From Janthinobacterium rivuli (lineage in GTDB: Bacteria; Pseudomonadota; Gammaproteobacteria; Burkholderiales; Burkholderiaceae_D), in NCBI RefSeq assembly GCF_009208735.1, contig NZ_WFLJ01000002.1:333780-397779 (forward strand): DNA of 64,000 nucleotides. Reading direction: 5' to 3'. Position 1 is the stretch's first letter, and each line of letters starts with the position of its first letter. Positions 7,302 to 16,529 of the stretch are shown one piece after another. A program made the position numbers and the translations under genes. The notes below the pieces were generated by a model. It saw only the letters and a list, made by a program, of their open reading frames with translations. It was not told the origin of the DNA and did not search any database.

Positions 7302-9053
7302 CTACACCAACTTCTTCGCCAGCAACACGGCATTGCGCCGGTCGCGCTCGGCTTGCACGATGTCCGCCGTGCGCGCTTCCGACAGGCCCACCGTGTGCAG
7401 CACCGTGGCCGTCAGTTGCAGCGCCGATTCCAGCGCCTCGGGCACGACCAGGGTGGCGCCCGCCTGTATCAGGGCCACGGCATGCGCCTCGTCGCGGGCG
7501 CGCGCATACACGGGCAGCTGCGGATACTCGCGGCGGATCGATTTCACGGCATGCAGCACGGATGCCGCATGGTCCATGGTCAGTACCACGGCGGCGGCCC
7601 GGTCCGCATTGACCTTCTGCAGCAATTCCGCGCGCGACGCATCGCCGAAATACACGGGGAAACCGCGCGGATGCAAGGTCGTCACCAGGCGCGCATCATT
7701 TTCAATCGCCACATAGGCGATATCCTGCTCCGTCAGCACCTTGGCCAGCAACTGCCCCACGCGGCCGAAACCGGCGATGATGACGGTGCTGCCCTGCGGC
7801 GGCGGCGCGCCGTGCGCCAGGTCGGCCAGTTGATGGTGATGGCGCCGTTCCCACCAGTTGCCGAAAGCGCGCGCCGCCTTGGCCAGCGCCGGCGTGGCGA
7901 ACAGGCTCAGGCCCACCACCAGCATGACGAACTGCGCCACCTGCGGGCCGATCAGCTTGGTACCGAGCGCATACGCGACGACGATGAAGGCGAACTCGCC
8001 GCCCTGCCCCAGCAGCACGCCCGTTTCCACGGCGCGCCCCCAGTGAAAGCCGCCGATGCGGAAAATCACGCTGATGACCAGGGTTTTTACGGCAAACAGG
8101 CTCAGCACGGCCAGGGGAATCAAGACGGGCGACTTGAGGATTTCGCGCACGTCGATCTGCATGCCCACCGACATGAAGAACAAGCCCATCAACAAGCCCT
8201 TGAAGGGCTCGATCGTCACTTCCACTTCGTGGCGAAATTCCGTTTCCGCCAGCAGCAGGCCGGCCAGCAAGGCGCCCAGCGCCATCGACAGGCCCGCCAG
8301 GTAGGTCAAGCCCGCGATGCCCAGGGTGCTGAGCAGGGTCAGGGCCATGAACACGTCGGGCTGGCGTTTCTTGACGAAAAACTGGAACAGCGGGCGAATC
8401 ACGCGGCGTCCCAGCAGATAGATCAGCAGGATGGCGCCGGCCGATTTCACGGCCGCAAAACTGAGCAGATACGCCAGGTCGTCGCTGCGTCCGCTGGCGA
8501 ACACGTCGATCAGGATGAACAGCGGCACCACCATCAAATCCTGGAACATCAGGATGGAAAAGCCCGCCTGTCCGCTTGGGGTCTGCAAGGAGCGCTGGTC
8601 GGTGAGCAACTGCATCACCACGGCCGTGGACGACAGCGACAGCACCAGACCCAGCACGATGGACGCTTCCAGCGACAGGCCAAAGTAATACGCCACGGCG
8701 CCGATCAGACAGGCGCTGACGGCCACCTGCCCCACGCCCGCGCCGAATACCCAGCGCCGCAGCGCCCACAGCCGTTCCGTCGACAGTTCCAGACCGATCA
8801 TGAACATCAAGAACATCACGCCCAGCTCGGCCAGGCCGCTGACCTGCTCGGCACGGACGAACGAGAAATACGTCAGCCACGTGAAGTCGCCGGCCCACAG
8901 GCCGAAGCCGAACGGGCCGAACAGGGCGCCGACGGCCAGGAAACCGAGCACCTGGTTGACCTTCAGGCGTTGCAATAGCGGAATGAAAATCCCGGCCAGG
9001 GCGAGAAACAGCAGGGTTTCCCGCAAATAAGGTAAGGCGTGTTGCTCTTCCAA
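7302..9053 (-). CDS. CPA2-family cation:proton antiporter with RCK/TrkA-N domain (Kef/YbaL-like)
   Basis: A 583-residue protein. The first 380 or so residues form a Na+/H+-exchanger domain with about 12 hydrophobic segments. A TrkA-N (RCK) Rossmann domain follows, starting near residue 420 with VIIAGFGRVGQ. This is the architecture of KefB, KefC and YbaL, inner-membrane K+/H+ antiporters gated by nucleotide or glutathione. I chose a TTG start at 9053, preceded by AGGA at good spacing, which begins the protein just before the first helix. The ATG at 9101 would add a poorly conserved-looking leader. No KefF/KefG-type ancillary gene is adjacent, so glutathione gating is not shown. Confidence 0.86.
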   Translation of the reverse strand: MEEQHALPYLRETLLFLALAGIFIPLLQRLKVNQVLGFLAVGALFGPFGFGLWAGDFTWLTYFSFVRAEQVSGLAELGVMFLMFMIGLELSTERLWALRRWVFGAGVGQVAVSACLIGAVAYYFGLSLEASIVLGLVLSLSSTAVVMQLLTDQRSLQTPSGQAGFSILMFQDLMVVPLFILIDVFASGRSDDLAYLLSFAAVKSAGAILLIYLLGRRVIRPLFQFFVKKRQPDVFMALTLLSTLGIAGLTYLAGLSMALGALLAGLLLAETEFRHEVEVTIEPFKGLLMGLFFMSVGMQIDVREILKSPVLIPLAVLSLFAVKTLVISVIFRIGGFHWGRAVETGVLLGQGGEFAFIVVAYALGTKLIGPQVAQFVMLVVGLSLFATPALAKAARAFGNWWERRHHHQLADLAHGAPPPQGSTVIIAGFGRVGQLLAKVLTEQDIAYVAIENDARLVTTLHPRGFPVYFGDASRAELLQKVNADRAAAVVLTMDHAASVLHAVKSIRREYPQLPVYARARDEAHAVALIQAGATLVVPEALESALQLTATVLHTVGLSEARTADIVQAERDRRNAVLLAKKLV

Positions 9054-9159
9054 GATAATCCTAACTGAATGACATCTATGCTGAATTGGCAATTTTCGCA
9101 TGCGCGCCCATGGTGAAGCAGGAGCACACACGATATTTTTCCATAAAGAAATAAATCCG

Positions 9160-10404
9160 CTACGGGCGCTGCGCTTGCGGCGGCGCCAGCATGTCCGCAC
9201 GGGGGCGGTCCCAGCCCGGCACGTAGGCGGGACACGGCCGGCTGCGGAACTGTTGCAGTTCGACCGTGGTGAAATTGGGCAGCATGCCGGGGTTGAAACG
9301 CACGTCCGTCAGTTTGTCCGCATTCAAGCGGGGCATGCGGGCGAAGCGGAACCAGGCGTCGACATAGCAATTATCCTCCTGCAGCGCGCGCAAGGCGGTC
9401 AGGCTGCCGGCCGCCTGTGCCGACACGGCGATACCGGGCGCCAGTTGCTGGCCCTGCTTGGCCGTTTCGGCCAGCCCGGCCGGGCAGGCGGCGGGCGCCA
9501 GCGCGTCCGGCAGCAGGCTCAGGGTGCCACGCCGCAGCGTGTACACGTCGGTCTTGCTGTCGAGCGAGACATAAATCCAGCACAGCGGATTGCTGGGGAA
9601 TGCCGTCATCGCCACGTCCCACACGCGCGTGCCGGGGTCCAGGCGCTGCACGGCCGCCTCGATGCGCGTGCGGCCGAGGGCCGACGCCACGCCCTGCGTG
9701 CCGATGAAGGTGGCGGCCAGCGCGAAGGCCAGCAGCAGCGGCCCCCGCCCCCGCTCGCCGGCACGTCCCTGCAGCACGGCCAGCACCATGCCCAGCCCCA
9801 GCAGTACGACCAGCGAAGCGGGCGCCAGGTAGGTTTTATAGGTGAAGAAGCACAGGGCCGCCGCCAGCGCGGCCAGCAGCACGCTTTTGACGATGCCATA
9901 ACGCAAGGACATGATCACGGGCACGCCCAGCAAGACCCAGAACATGGGCTCGACAATGAAGACCATGTCGCCATACAGCCAGCGGCTGTTGAAGGGATAG
10001 AACGGGTGCAAGCCGTAGGAATTGAGGAAATCCATGCCCATGTGCAAGCAGAATCCCAGCAGCAAACAAGCCGCCAGGCCGATGCGGGCTGGCACGCTGT
10101 CCTTCAGCAACCGGCGCGCGCCGGGCCACAGCAACCATAACAGTGCCAGCAGCAACAGCGCCTGCGGCAAGGCCAGCAGCAAGGTATGCGTATGCCCGCG
10201 GTGGTGCAGCATGTAGCCGAAAGGCCGTGGCAGCAGGCGGGTCAGCACCAGGTCGAGGTCCGGCGCATTGCTGGCAAACCAGGCCGTAAAGAGAAACAGC
10301 GCGCGCCGGGTGCGCTGGGCGGGGGCCTGCGGCTCGGGCGGCAGGCTGCGGTGTACCAGTTCGCCGACCCCGAGGCCGATGACCGAATGCGTAATATTAT
10401 CCAT
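9160..10404 (-). CDS. Membrane-bound metal-dependent hydrolase (YdjM/DUF457-type)
   Basis: A 414-residue protein with the N-terminal signature DNITHSVIGLGVGEL, then ASNAPDLDLVL, HRGHTHT and LHMGMDFLNSYG. These His/Asp motifs in membrane segments define the YdjM-like predicted membrane metal-dependent hydrolases, whose substrate is not established. Several transmembrane helices follow, and then a soluble C-terminal part of about 170 residues. It stands alone on the minus strand between the antiporter and a palindromic repeat. Confidence 0.83.
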   Translation of the reverse strand: MDNITHSVIGLGVGELVHRSLPPEPQAPAQRTRRALFLFTAWFASNAPDLDLVLTRLLPRPFGYMLHHRGHTHTLLLALPQALLLLALLWLLWPGARRLLKDSVPARIGLAACLLLGFCLHMGMDFLNSYGLHPFYPFNSRWLYGDMVFIVEPMFWVLLGVPVIMSLRYGIVKSVLLAALAAALCFFTYKTYLAPASLVVLLGLGMVLAVLQGRAGERGRGPLLLAFALAATFIGTQGVASALGRTRIEAAVQRLDPGTRVWDVAMTAFPSNPLCWIYVSLDSKTDVYTLRRGTLSLLPDALAPAACPAGLAETAKQGQQLAPGIAVSAQAAGSLTALRALQEDNCYVDAWFRFARMPRLNADKLTDVRFNPGMLPNFTTVELQQFRSRPCPAYVPGWDRPRADMLAPPQAQRP

Positions 10405-10444
10405 CGGGCAATTTTACAGGATGCGGCCACCCCAAGAGCAAAGG

Positions 10445-10474
10445 CTGGGGTCGTACCCTCAGGGTACGACCCCG
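10445..10474. repeat. Palindromic repeat, GGGGTC family copy 1
   Basis: GGGGTCGTACCC at 10447-10458 is followed after three bases by its exact complement GGGTACGACCCC at 10462-10473. The same outer core occurs near 40941, 50077 and 52048. This copy lies between the hydrolase start and the stop of the GDYXXLXY gene. It could act as a transcript-end hairpin or REP-like element. Confidence 0.8.
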
Positions 10475-10507
10475 GATGCTGCCATTGGGTTTGTTCAAAT
10501 CAAGCGT

Positions 10508-12169
10508 CTACAGCGCCTGTAAATCTTCCCCACGCATGCCCACCAGCAAGGCGCGCCCATCGGGCAGCACGCGGAACTCGCCGTAACGGGCCTTTTCCCA
10601 GCGCGCCGCCTCGCCCTCCTTGAAGAACCAGGCATCGCTGACCAGCACCCAGTTGCCATCTTTCGGCGTCAGCTCGAGCAGGAATTCGCCGGGCGCCAGC
10701 GCTTCCTTGGTGTAGGGGCGCAGCAATTCCGCCACGCCGCGCGCATCGCGCCTGGCCACCACGAGGGGCCGGCCGGGCGCCCTCTCCACGCTGGCCAGGG
10801 TGGACAGGACGCCCAGGTTGACGAAATTGAGGCGCATGTAATCGCCCTGCATCAGCGAGCGGGGATCGACGGGTTCCAGCGCCACGAAGATGGCGTCGCC
10901 CTTGGCGATCAGCTGCTCTTTTTGCCAGATGCCGACATTGGCCACCAGCAGCACCAGCAGCAAGCCCGTCAGCACGCCCAGGCGGACATGGCGGCCCTGG
11001 GCGGGCCCGCCCGAGGGTTTGCTTTCCACCAGGTGCAGCACGGCGCCGCGCGTGGCCAGCCACGACAGGGCGCACAGCACGGCGCCGGCCGCGGCCAGCA
11101 GCGCCGCCTTGCTGGCCAGCGGCCAGGTCAGCTGGTAATAGAAACTGCCGAGTATCCACGCGGCCGCCAGCGCGGCCGCCACGGCCACGCGCGAACGCCC
11201 GCTCGTCAAACAATACGCGAGGATCAACAGCACGGGACCGAGCGCCGGCATGCACCACGCCAGCATGATCAGCACCAGCGCCACGCCGATGGCGGGCAAC
11301 TGGCGCAACGCCGGCCAGCGCCATCCCGTCCAGGCGGCGGCGGCCGTGGCCAGCACGAGCGACACCCCGTTCAAGGCCTGCGCATACCAGGCAGCGCCCT
11401 GGTGCCTGGTCACTTCACGCGCCACTTCGCCCGTAAAGCCACCACCCACGACACCGCCCAGCATGAAGGTCATGCCGGACCAGAAGACCAGCCCCAGCAA
11501 GATTGCCAGGACCCAGCCCGTCGACAGCGATTCCAGGAAGGCGGCGACGGGCGCGCCGCGGCCGTCGTTGAAGGCCTGTTTCTGCAACCAATGCACGCCC
11601 AGCCACAGCGCCAGGGCCAGCATCCAGGCGAAATACAGCTGCATGGGGTCGTTCTCGAAAATCCAGTCGCGCGTGCTGTCGACGATGCCCAGCCCCAGCA
11701 AGCCGCAGGCGACCAGGCCCAACAGCACGCGCAGCCAGTCGCGCGGCAAGGCGGCGGCCACCACCAGGCACGCCAGGCACAGCAGCAGCGACGCCGTCTG
11801 CGTGGAACAGTCGCGGTACAGCGCATAACCGAGCAAAGCGCCGCCCACCAGCAGGCAGGGCAAGGCCATTTGCTCGAGAAACAGCGCCACGCCGCGCTTG
11901 CGGATCAGCAGCACGGCCGCCAGCAGCACGATGGCGGCCACGATATACGCGCCGGGGCCGCTGCGTATGACACTGTCCAGGGCCGCGCCCAGCGCAAGCA
12001 TCAGCGGAATGGCGGCCAGCCAGGCGCCGAAGGCCGTCATCAGCACCAGCGGCCACGGCCGTACATCCTGCACGGGACGGGCGGCGCCGGGCGGCAACAG
12101 GCCGGCGCGCGTGGCGTCGTCGATCAGGGTGGCGAGCGCATCGGCTCGTTGACGATGAATATTGTTCAT
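10508..12169 (-). CDS. DUF4401 / GDYXXLXY-domain membrane protein
   Basis: A 553-residue protein with a dozen or so hydrophobic segments, then a C-terminal soluble domain of about 150 residues that contains LMQGDYMRLNF, the motif naming the GDYXXLXY family. The start ATG at 12169 overlaps the stop of the DUF2157 gene (ATGA) and is preceded by GGGAG; the frame extends eight codons further but lacks a better site. Proteins of this pairing are found next to DUF2157 proteins in many bacteria; their function is unknown. Confidence 0.82.
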   Translation of the reverse strand: MNNIHRQRADALATLIDDATRAGLLPPGAARPVQDVRPWPLVLMTAFGAWLAAIPLMLALGAALDSVIRSGPGAYIVAAIVLLAAVLLIRKRGVALFLEQMALPCLLVGGALLGYALYRDCSTQTASLLLCLACLVVAAALPRDWLRVLLGLVACGLLGLGIVDSTRDWIFENDPMQLYFAWMLALALWLGVHWLQKQAFNDGRGAPVAAFLESLSTGWVLAILLGLVFWSGMTFMLGGVVGGGFTGEVAREVTRHQGAAWYAQALNGVSLVLATAAAAWTGWRWPALRQLPAIGVALVLIMLAWCMPALGPVLLILAYCLTSGRSRVAVAAALAAAWILGSFYYQLTWPLASKAALLAAAGAVLCALSWLATRGAVLHLVESKPSGGPAQGRHVRLGVLTGLLLVLLVANVGIWQKEQLIAKGDAIFVALEPVDPRSLMQGDYMRLNFVNLGVLSTLASVERAPGRPLVVARRDARGVAELLRPYTKEALAPGEFLLELTPKDGNWVLVSDAWFFKEGEAARWEKARYGEFRVLPDGRALLVGMRGEDLQAL

Positions 12170-13125
12170 GCCGTCTCCCGGCGCGTGCGCCACAGAATGC
12201 CTTTCACGGTCAGCGCCAGCAGCGCGGCGGCCAGCAAGCCCAGCATGACCAGCTTGTCGAGACCACTGGCACCGTCGCTCAGCAGCATGCGCATCAGGCC
12301 AGCCACCAGCAAGAGATTCAGGCCCAGCGCGACGACGCTCAGGCCGAACACGTCAAAGTAGCGGCGCGTGGACAGCAGGATACCGGCGACGGCCAGCAAG
12401 CCCAGTCCGGCCCAGTACGGCGATGCGACCTTATCGCCGAACAGGCCGCTGACAGCCGTGCCCGCGATGATGTAGGTGGCGAGTAGCAGGCCCAGGCGCA
12501 AGGCCCAGCTCCCCGCGCCCGTCCAGCGCGCCAGCAGGGGCGAGACGAATACGCACGCGGCCAGCACGACCAGCCAGCCGATGAGGAAAATGGACAGAGC
12601 GCTAGAATCGACGCGCCAGCTGTGGTGCGCCTGGGCCCGCATCCAGAGGACGGCGGCGGTAGCCAGCACCAGCATCCACGGCGTCCACAGCACGTCGCTG
12701 CGCGCCACCAGGCACAGGGGCAAGGCCAGCGCAGCCCACAGGGCGAACAGCTGCCACGGATCGGCGCCCGTCTGGTAGGTCTGGCCGAAATACGCGAACA
12801 GGCCGCCGATGGCCAGCAAGGCCAGCAACAGCAAAGGCACGCGCGCCCTGGGCACGGCGAACGCGCCCACGCAGGCGGCGGCGAACACCCCTTGCAGCAG
12901 GGCAAAGCGGCCCATGCGCCCCAGGTCTTCCCAGTTGGCGGCGACCCAGCAGATCAAGCCCATGCCCAGCAGCGCGGCACCGAGCACGGCCACGCCGCGC
13001 GGCAGCCAGTAGGCCAGGCGCGCCGGTTCGCGCTGGAAGCCAGCCACTTCCTGCAATTGCCGGGTTTGTTGGGCATCGAGCGCATGGGCCGAGGCGAGTT
13101 GGTACACGGCGAGGCGTAAATCCAT
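12166..13125 (-). CDS. DUF2157 domain-containing membrane protein
   Basis: A 319-residue protein. A short soluble N-terminal part (about 50 residues) is followed by about eight hydrophobic segments, including a WVAANWEDLGRMGRFALLQG region typical of DUF2157 proteins. It overlaps the GDYXXLXY gene by 4 bp, so the two are co-translated and probably form a membrane complex. Function is not established for the family. Confidence 0.83.
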   Translation of the reverse strand: MDLRLAVYQLASAHALDAQQTRQLQEVAGFQREPARLAYWLPRGVAVLGAALLGMGLICWVAANWEDLGRMGRFALLQGVFAAACVGAFAVPRARVPLLLLALLAIGGLFAYFGQTYQTGADPWQLFALWAALALPLCLVARSDVLWTPWMLVLATAAVLWMRAQAHHSWRVDSSALSIFLIGWLVVLAACVFVSPLLARWTGAGSWALRLGLLLATYIIAGTAVSGLFGDKVASPYWAGLGLLAVAGILLSTRRYFDVFGLSVVALGLNLLLVAGLMRMLLSDGASGLDKLVMLGLLAAALLALTVKGILWRTRRETA

Positions 13126-13160
13126 CGTCTGCTTTCAGGTTGATTGGTAGTAGGAAAGCG

Positions 13161-13451
13161 TCAGCGCTCGACGCTCACGCCGCGCCAGAAGGCGACGTGG
13201 CCGGCAATTTCTTTGGCGGCATCCTTGGGCTGGGGGTAGACCCAGGCCGCGTTGGCATTGACGGCGCCATCGACGACGAGGTCGTAATAGCTGGCCGTGC
13301 CCTTCCACGGGCAGACGCTTGTATGGCTGCTGGGACGCAGGCAGGCCTGCGTCACTGTAGCTAAAGGAAAATACACATTGTTTTCAACGACTTGCACCTG
13401 CGCATCGGTGGCTTGCGCGATGACGGCGCCATTCCAGCGGGCTATTGGCAT
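13161..13451 (-). CDS. DUF427 domain-containing small protein
   Basis: A 96-residue soluble protein starting MPIARWNGAVIAQATD, with VENNVYFP and CPWKGTASYYDLVVDG, the signature segments of the DUF427 beta-barrel family. Length is typical. The family has no agreed function. Transcribed alone on the minus strand, 35 nt after the DUF2157 start. Confidence 0.85.
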   Translation of the reverse strand: MPIARWNGAVIAQATDAQVQVVENNVYFPLATVTQACLRPSSHTSVCPWKGTASYYDLVVDGAVNANAAWVYPQPKDAAKEIAGHVAFWRGVSVER

Positions 13452-13521
13452 TTGGCTATCCTCCTTCTGCGCCGAGTGTAGCCGAAAATGCCCGCCATGG
13501 CGCGCGCCATTGGCACCTGGC

Positions 13522-14193
13522 TTAAGCGCCGCTGATGATCTGGCGCAAGGCTTGCTCGAACACTTCGGGCGGCTGGCCGCCGGAAATCAGGTGGCGCTCG
13601 TTGATGATGACGGCAGGCACCGAGTTGATGCCGTTCTGCTGGTAGAAACGCTCTTGCGCGCGCACCTCGTCCGCATAGGCGTTCGATGCCAGCACCTCGG
13701 CCGCCTTCACGGGGTCGAGGGCGACCTTGCCGGCCACGGCCAGCAAGACCGCGTGCGAGGACGGATCCTGGCCTTGCGTGAAATACGCATCGAACAGCGC
13801 CATCTTGAGTTCCTTCTGGCGCCCTTCCAGCGCGGCCCAGTGCAGCAGACGGTGCGCATCAAACGTGTTGTAGATGCGGCCGCGCTTGTCCATGGCGAAG
13901 GTAAAGCCCAGCTGCTCGCCGCGCGCGCGGATCGCTTCGCGCGACTGCGCCATCTGTTCCGGCGTGGAACCGTACTTGCGGGCGATGTGTTCGCCGACAT
14001 CCTCGCCTTCAGGCGGCATATTCGCGTTCAGTTCGAAGGGCTGGAAGTGGATCTCGGCCTGGACCGTGTCTTGCAGCTTGTCCAGTGCCTGTTCCAGCGA
14101 TTTCAGGCCGACCACGCACCAGGGGCAGGAAACGTCGGAAACGAAATCGATACGGACGGGAACGGGTGTGGCGGAGGAGGTGGGGACAGTCAT
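13522..14193 (-). CDS. DsbA-family (FrnE-like) oxidoreductase
   Basis: A 223-residue thioredoxin-fold protein of the DSBA/2-hydroxychromene-2-carboxylate isomerase group. The redox motif Cys23-Pro-Trp-Cys26 follows FVSDVSC, and an alpha-helical insertion separates it from the C-terminal GINSVPAVIINERHLISG, which holds the cis-Pro loop. No signal peptide is visible, so it is cytoplasmic, as for FrnE. The expected role is disulfide or thiol chemistry in oxidative stress; the substrate is unknown. Confidence 0.88.
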   Translation of the reverse strand: MTVPTSSATPVPVRIDFVSDVSCPWCVVGLKSLEQALDKLQDTVQAEIHFQPFELNANMPPEGEDVGEHIARKYGSTPEQMAQSREAIRARGEQLGFTFAMDKRGRIYNTFDAHRLLHWAALEGRQKELKMALFDAYFTQGQDPSSHAVLLAVAGKVALDPVKAAEVLASNAYADEVRAQERFYQQNGINSVPAVIINERHLISGGQPPEVFEQALRQIISGA

Positions 14194-14283
14194 GGTGGGC
14201 AGCCTTTGCGCGAGTCGGTGGCGGCCGCACCGCGCGGCGCCGCAAGCACAGCATATGCGTGCGGGCCGCGGGAAATCAAGCGC

Positions 14284-14928
14284 TTACTTCTTCTTGACGG
14301 GCGCCTTGGCCCCATCCTTCTTGCCGCCGATCTTGCTTTCTTTGCCAGAGAGCAAGTTAGCGATGTTCTGGCTGTGGCGGTAAGCGAGCAGCACGCTCAT
14401 GACGATGACGGCCAGCAAGATCGGGTCGACGCCGAACAGCAAGCCATAGTAAAACGGCGCGAACAGGGCCGCCACCAGGGCCGCCAGCGAGGAATAGCGG
14501 AAGGCATAGGCGATGATCAGCCAGGTGGCCAGTGTCGCCAGGCCCAGCCAGGGATTAATGCCCAGCAGCACGCCGAGCGCCGTCGCCACGCCCTTGCCGC
14601 CGACGAAGCGGAAGAACACGGGCCACAAATGGCCGAGGAAGACGGCGATGGCGACGAGGGCCACGGCCGTGTCGCCCACACCGAGGGCGCTGGCAAAGTG
14701 GTCGGCCAGGAACACGGCCAACCAGCCTTTGGCGCCATCGCCCAGCAGGGTCATGATGGCCGCGCCCTTGTTGCCGCTGCGCAGCACGTTGGTGGCGCCC
14801 GGATTTTTCGAGCCATAGGTGCGCGGATCGGCAATGCCGTAGACCTTGCTCATCACCACGGCAAACGATATCGAGCCGAGCAAGTAAGCGGCCACTGTCA
14901 TCGCCACGGTTGTCATTACTGGATTCAT
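14284..14928 (-). CDS. plsY: Glycerol-3-phosphate acyltransferase (acyl-phosphate dependent)
   Basis: A 214-residue membrane protein with the PlsY motifs [22 protein letters not shown] and [13 protein letters not shown], and about five to six hydrophobic segments. PlsY transfers an acyl group from acyl-phosphate to glycerol-3-phosphate at the inner membrane, the first step of phosphatidic acid synthesis. The C-terminal tail is Lys-rich ([14 protein letters not shown]), longer than in many homologues. It is downstream of ybaK on the same strand with about 110 nt between them. Confidence 0.94.
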   Translation of the reverse strand: MNPVMTTVAMTVAAYLLGSISFAVVMSKVYGIADPRTYGSKNPGATNVLRSGNKGAAIMTLLGDGAKGWLAVFLADHFASALGVGDTAVALVAIAVFLGHLWPVFFRFVGGKGVATALGVLLGINPWLGLATLATWLIIAYAFRYSSLAALVAALFAPFYYGLLFGVDPILLAVIVMSVLLAYRHSQNIANLLSGKESKIGGKKDGAKAPVKKK

Positions 14929-15037
14929 TTCTTCCCTTTATTGTGTTTATTGCATCAGCATCGAGGCTGGCGCAGCAGAATATACACCAGCGCCCCGCCT
15001 ACGGACAGGGCGGGGCCAGGTTTTCTTCATCGGACAC

Positions 15038-15529
15038 TTAATCCTGCAGGGCGCACTGCACCGGCTTGGCGTTCAGTAAATCGAGCAGCACCTGCGGCGC
15101 CAGCGAGACGAGAAAACCGCGTCGCCCGCCATTGATGTAGATGCGCGGCAATTCCAGGATGGACTGCTCCACGTACACGGGCATGGCCTTCTTCGTGCCG
15201 AAGGGCGACGTGCCGCCGATCATGTAGCCAGAATGGCGCTGCGCCACTTCGGGCTTGCACGGCTCGACGGACTTGCAGCCGATGCCGCGCGCCAGGTTCT
15301 TGGTCGACACCTTGCAATCACCATGCATGAGCACGATCAACGGCTTGGCCGCCTCGTCCTGCATCACCAGGGTCTTGATCACCGCGTGCTCGGGCACGTT
15401 CAGCTCGCGCGCCGAGACGCTGGTGCCGCCATGCTCCTCGTACGGATACGGGTGCTCGTCGAAGGAAACGTGATGCTTGCGCAGCAACTGCGTCGCCTGG
15501 GTTTCGGAAATATGCTCTTTTTTAGCCAT
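15038..15529 (-). CDS. ybaK: Cys-tRNA(Pro) deacylase, YbaK/EbsC family
   Basis: A 163-residue protein of the YbaK/ProXp editing family. Motifs include EEHGGTSVSAREL, KTLVMQDE, the conserved Lys in GDCKVSTKNLA, and GYMIGGTSPFG. YbaK hydrolyses Cys mis-charged on tRNA-Pro in the cytoplasm. It is divergent from the nuclease-fold gene, with 37 nt between starts, so the two promoters must overlap or lie inside the genes. Confidence 0.92.
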   Translation of the reverse strand: MAKKEHISETQATQLLRKHHVSFDEHPYPYEEHGGTSVSARELNVPEHAVIKTLVMQDEAAKPLIVLMHGDCKVSTKNLARGIGCKSVEPCKPEVAQRHSGYMIGGTSPFGTKKAMPVYVEQSILELPRIYINGGRRGFLVSLAPQVLLDLLNAKPVQCALQD

Positions 15530-15566
15530 GCGTGATACGCTGATCGTTCAGTGAGGAGTGCTAATT

Positions 15567-16529
15567 ATGCAGCAAGAAATCCGCTTTGCCACATTCAATG
15601 TCTGCAACCTGGCTCCCGCCGGGGCGAAATTGTATGACAACCTGGAACCGTTGAGCCCGGCGCAATACGAAGCCAAGGCGGAATGGACGGCGCGGCAAAT
15701 CGACCTGCTCGACGCCGACGTGATCGCTTTCCAGGAAATTTTCTCGCAAGCAGCCCTGCGCGACGTGCTGTCGCGCACGCGCCATTACCACGCGGCCACC
15801 CTGGCCGGCCACGATGCGGTCGATGCCGCCGGACGCATGCTGCCCACGGTGGCGCTCGTGTCGCGCCTGCCGCTGGCCGGCGCCGGTGTTGCCTGGGCGA
15901 ACTTCCCCGCCGGCGTGAGCGTGCCTGCCGACGACAATGCCGACCGCTTCGCCCGCGCACCGCTGCATGTGCAGGTCATCTTGCCTGGTGGACAACTCAC
16001 CGATGTCGTCGTCGTGCATTTGAAATCGCGCCGGCCCGACTACCGCCATGGCGACGGCAACGATGCGGCCGCCTACGCGCTGGCCAACCTGCGCTCGCTG
16101 CAGCGGCGCGGCGCGGAAGCCGTCGCCCTGCGCGTGCTGGCAAGCGAACTGGGCCACAGCGGCCGTCCGCGCATCGTGCTGGGCGACTTCAACGACATCG
16201 CCAATGCCGTCACGACGGCCATCGTCATGGGGGCGGGCGCGCCGTGTGTAGCGGGCATGGAAATGCGCGCGCGCCTGTACGACGCCAACGCCATCCAGCT
16301 GCGCCAGGATGCCTTGCGCCACGTGGGCTACACGAATATCCACGACAACGCCTACATGACGATCGACCACATTCTCGTGTCCGAGCATTTTCATCCCGCC
16401 TCGCCGCGCGCCATCGGCGTGCTGCAGGAGGTGACTTATCTCAACGACCATTTGCTGCTGGGTCTGCCGCACGCCTCCGATCATGGCCAGGTGCTGGCCC
16501 GCATCAAGCTGCTGGGAAACATTGATTAG
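15567..16529 (+). CDS. Endonuclease/exonuclease/phosphatase family protein
   Basis: A 320-residue EEP-fold protein. The N-terminal IRFATFNVCNLA holds the catalytic Asn; FQEIFSQ gives the metal-binding Glu; VVVHLKSRR, LGDFNDIAN and DHGQVLARI supply later catalytic Asp, Asn and His residues. The ATG at 15567 is chosen over the in-frame GTG at 15558 because GAGGAG lies 8 nt upstream of it. No signal peptide. The family covers DNA nucleases and phospholipid or inositol phosphatases, so the substrate is open. It ends convergent with, and overlapping by 4 bp, the GGDEF-EAL gene. Confidence 0.85.
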   Translation: MQQEIRFATFNVCNLAPAGAKLYDNLEPLSPAQYEAKAEWTARQIDLLDADVIAFQEIFSQAALRDVLSRTRHYHAATLAGHDAVDAAGRMLPTVALVSRLPLAGAGVAWANFPAGVSVPADDNADRFARAPLHVQVILPGGQLTDVVVVHLKSRRPDYRHGDGNDAAAYALANLRSLQRRGAEAVALRVLASELGHSGRPRIVLGDFNDIANAVTTAIVMGAGAPCVAGMEMRARLYDANAIQLRQDALRHVGYTNIHDNAYMTIDHILVSEHFHPASPRAIGVLQEVTYLNDHLLLGLPHASDHGQVLARIKLLGNID

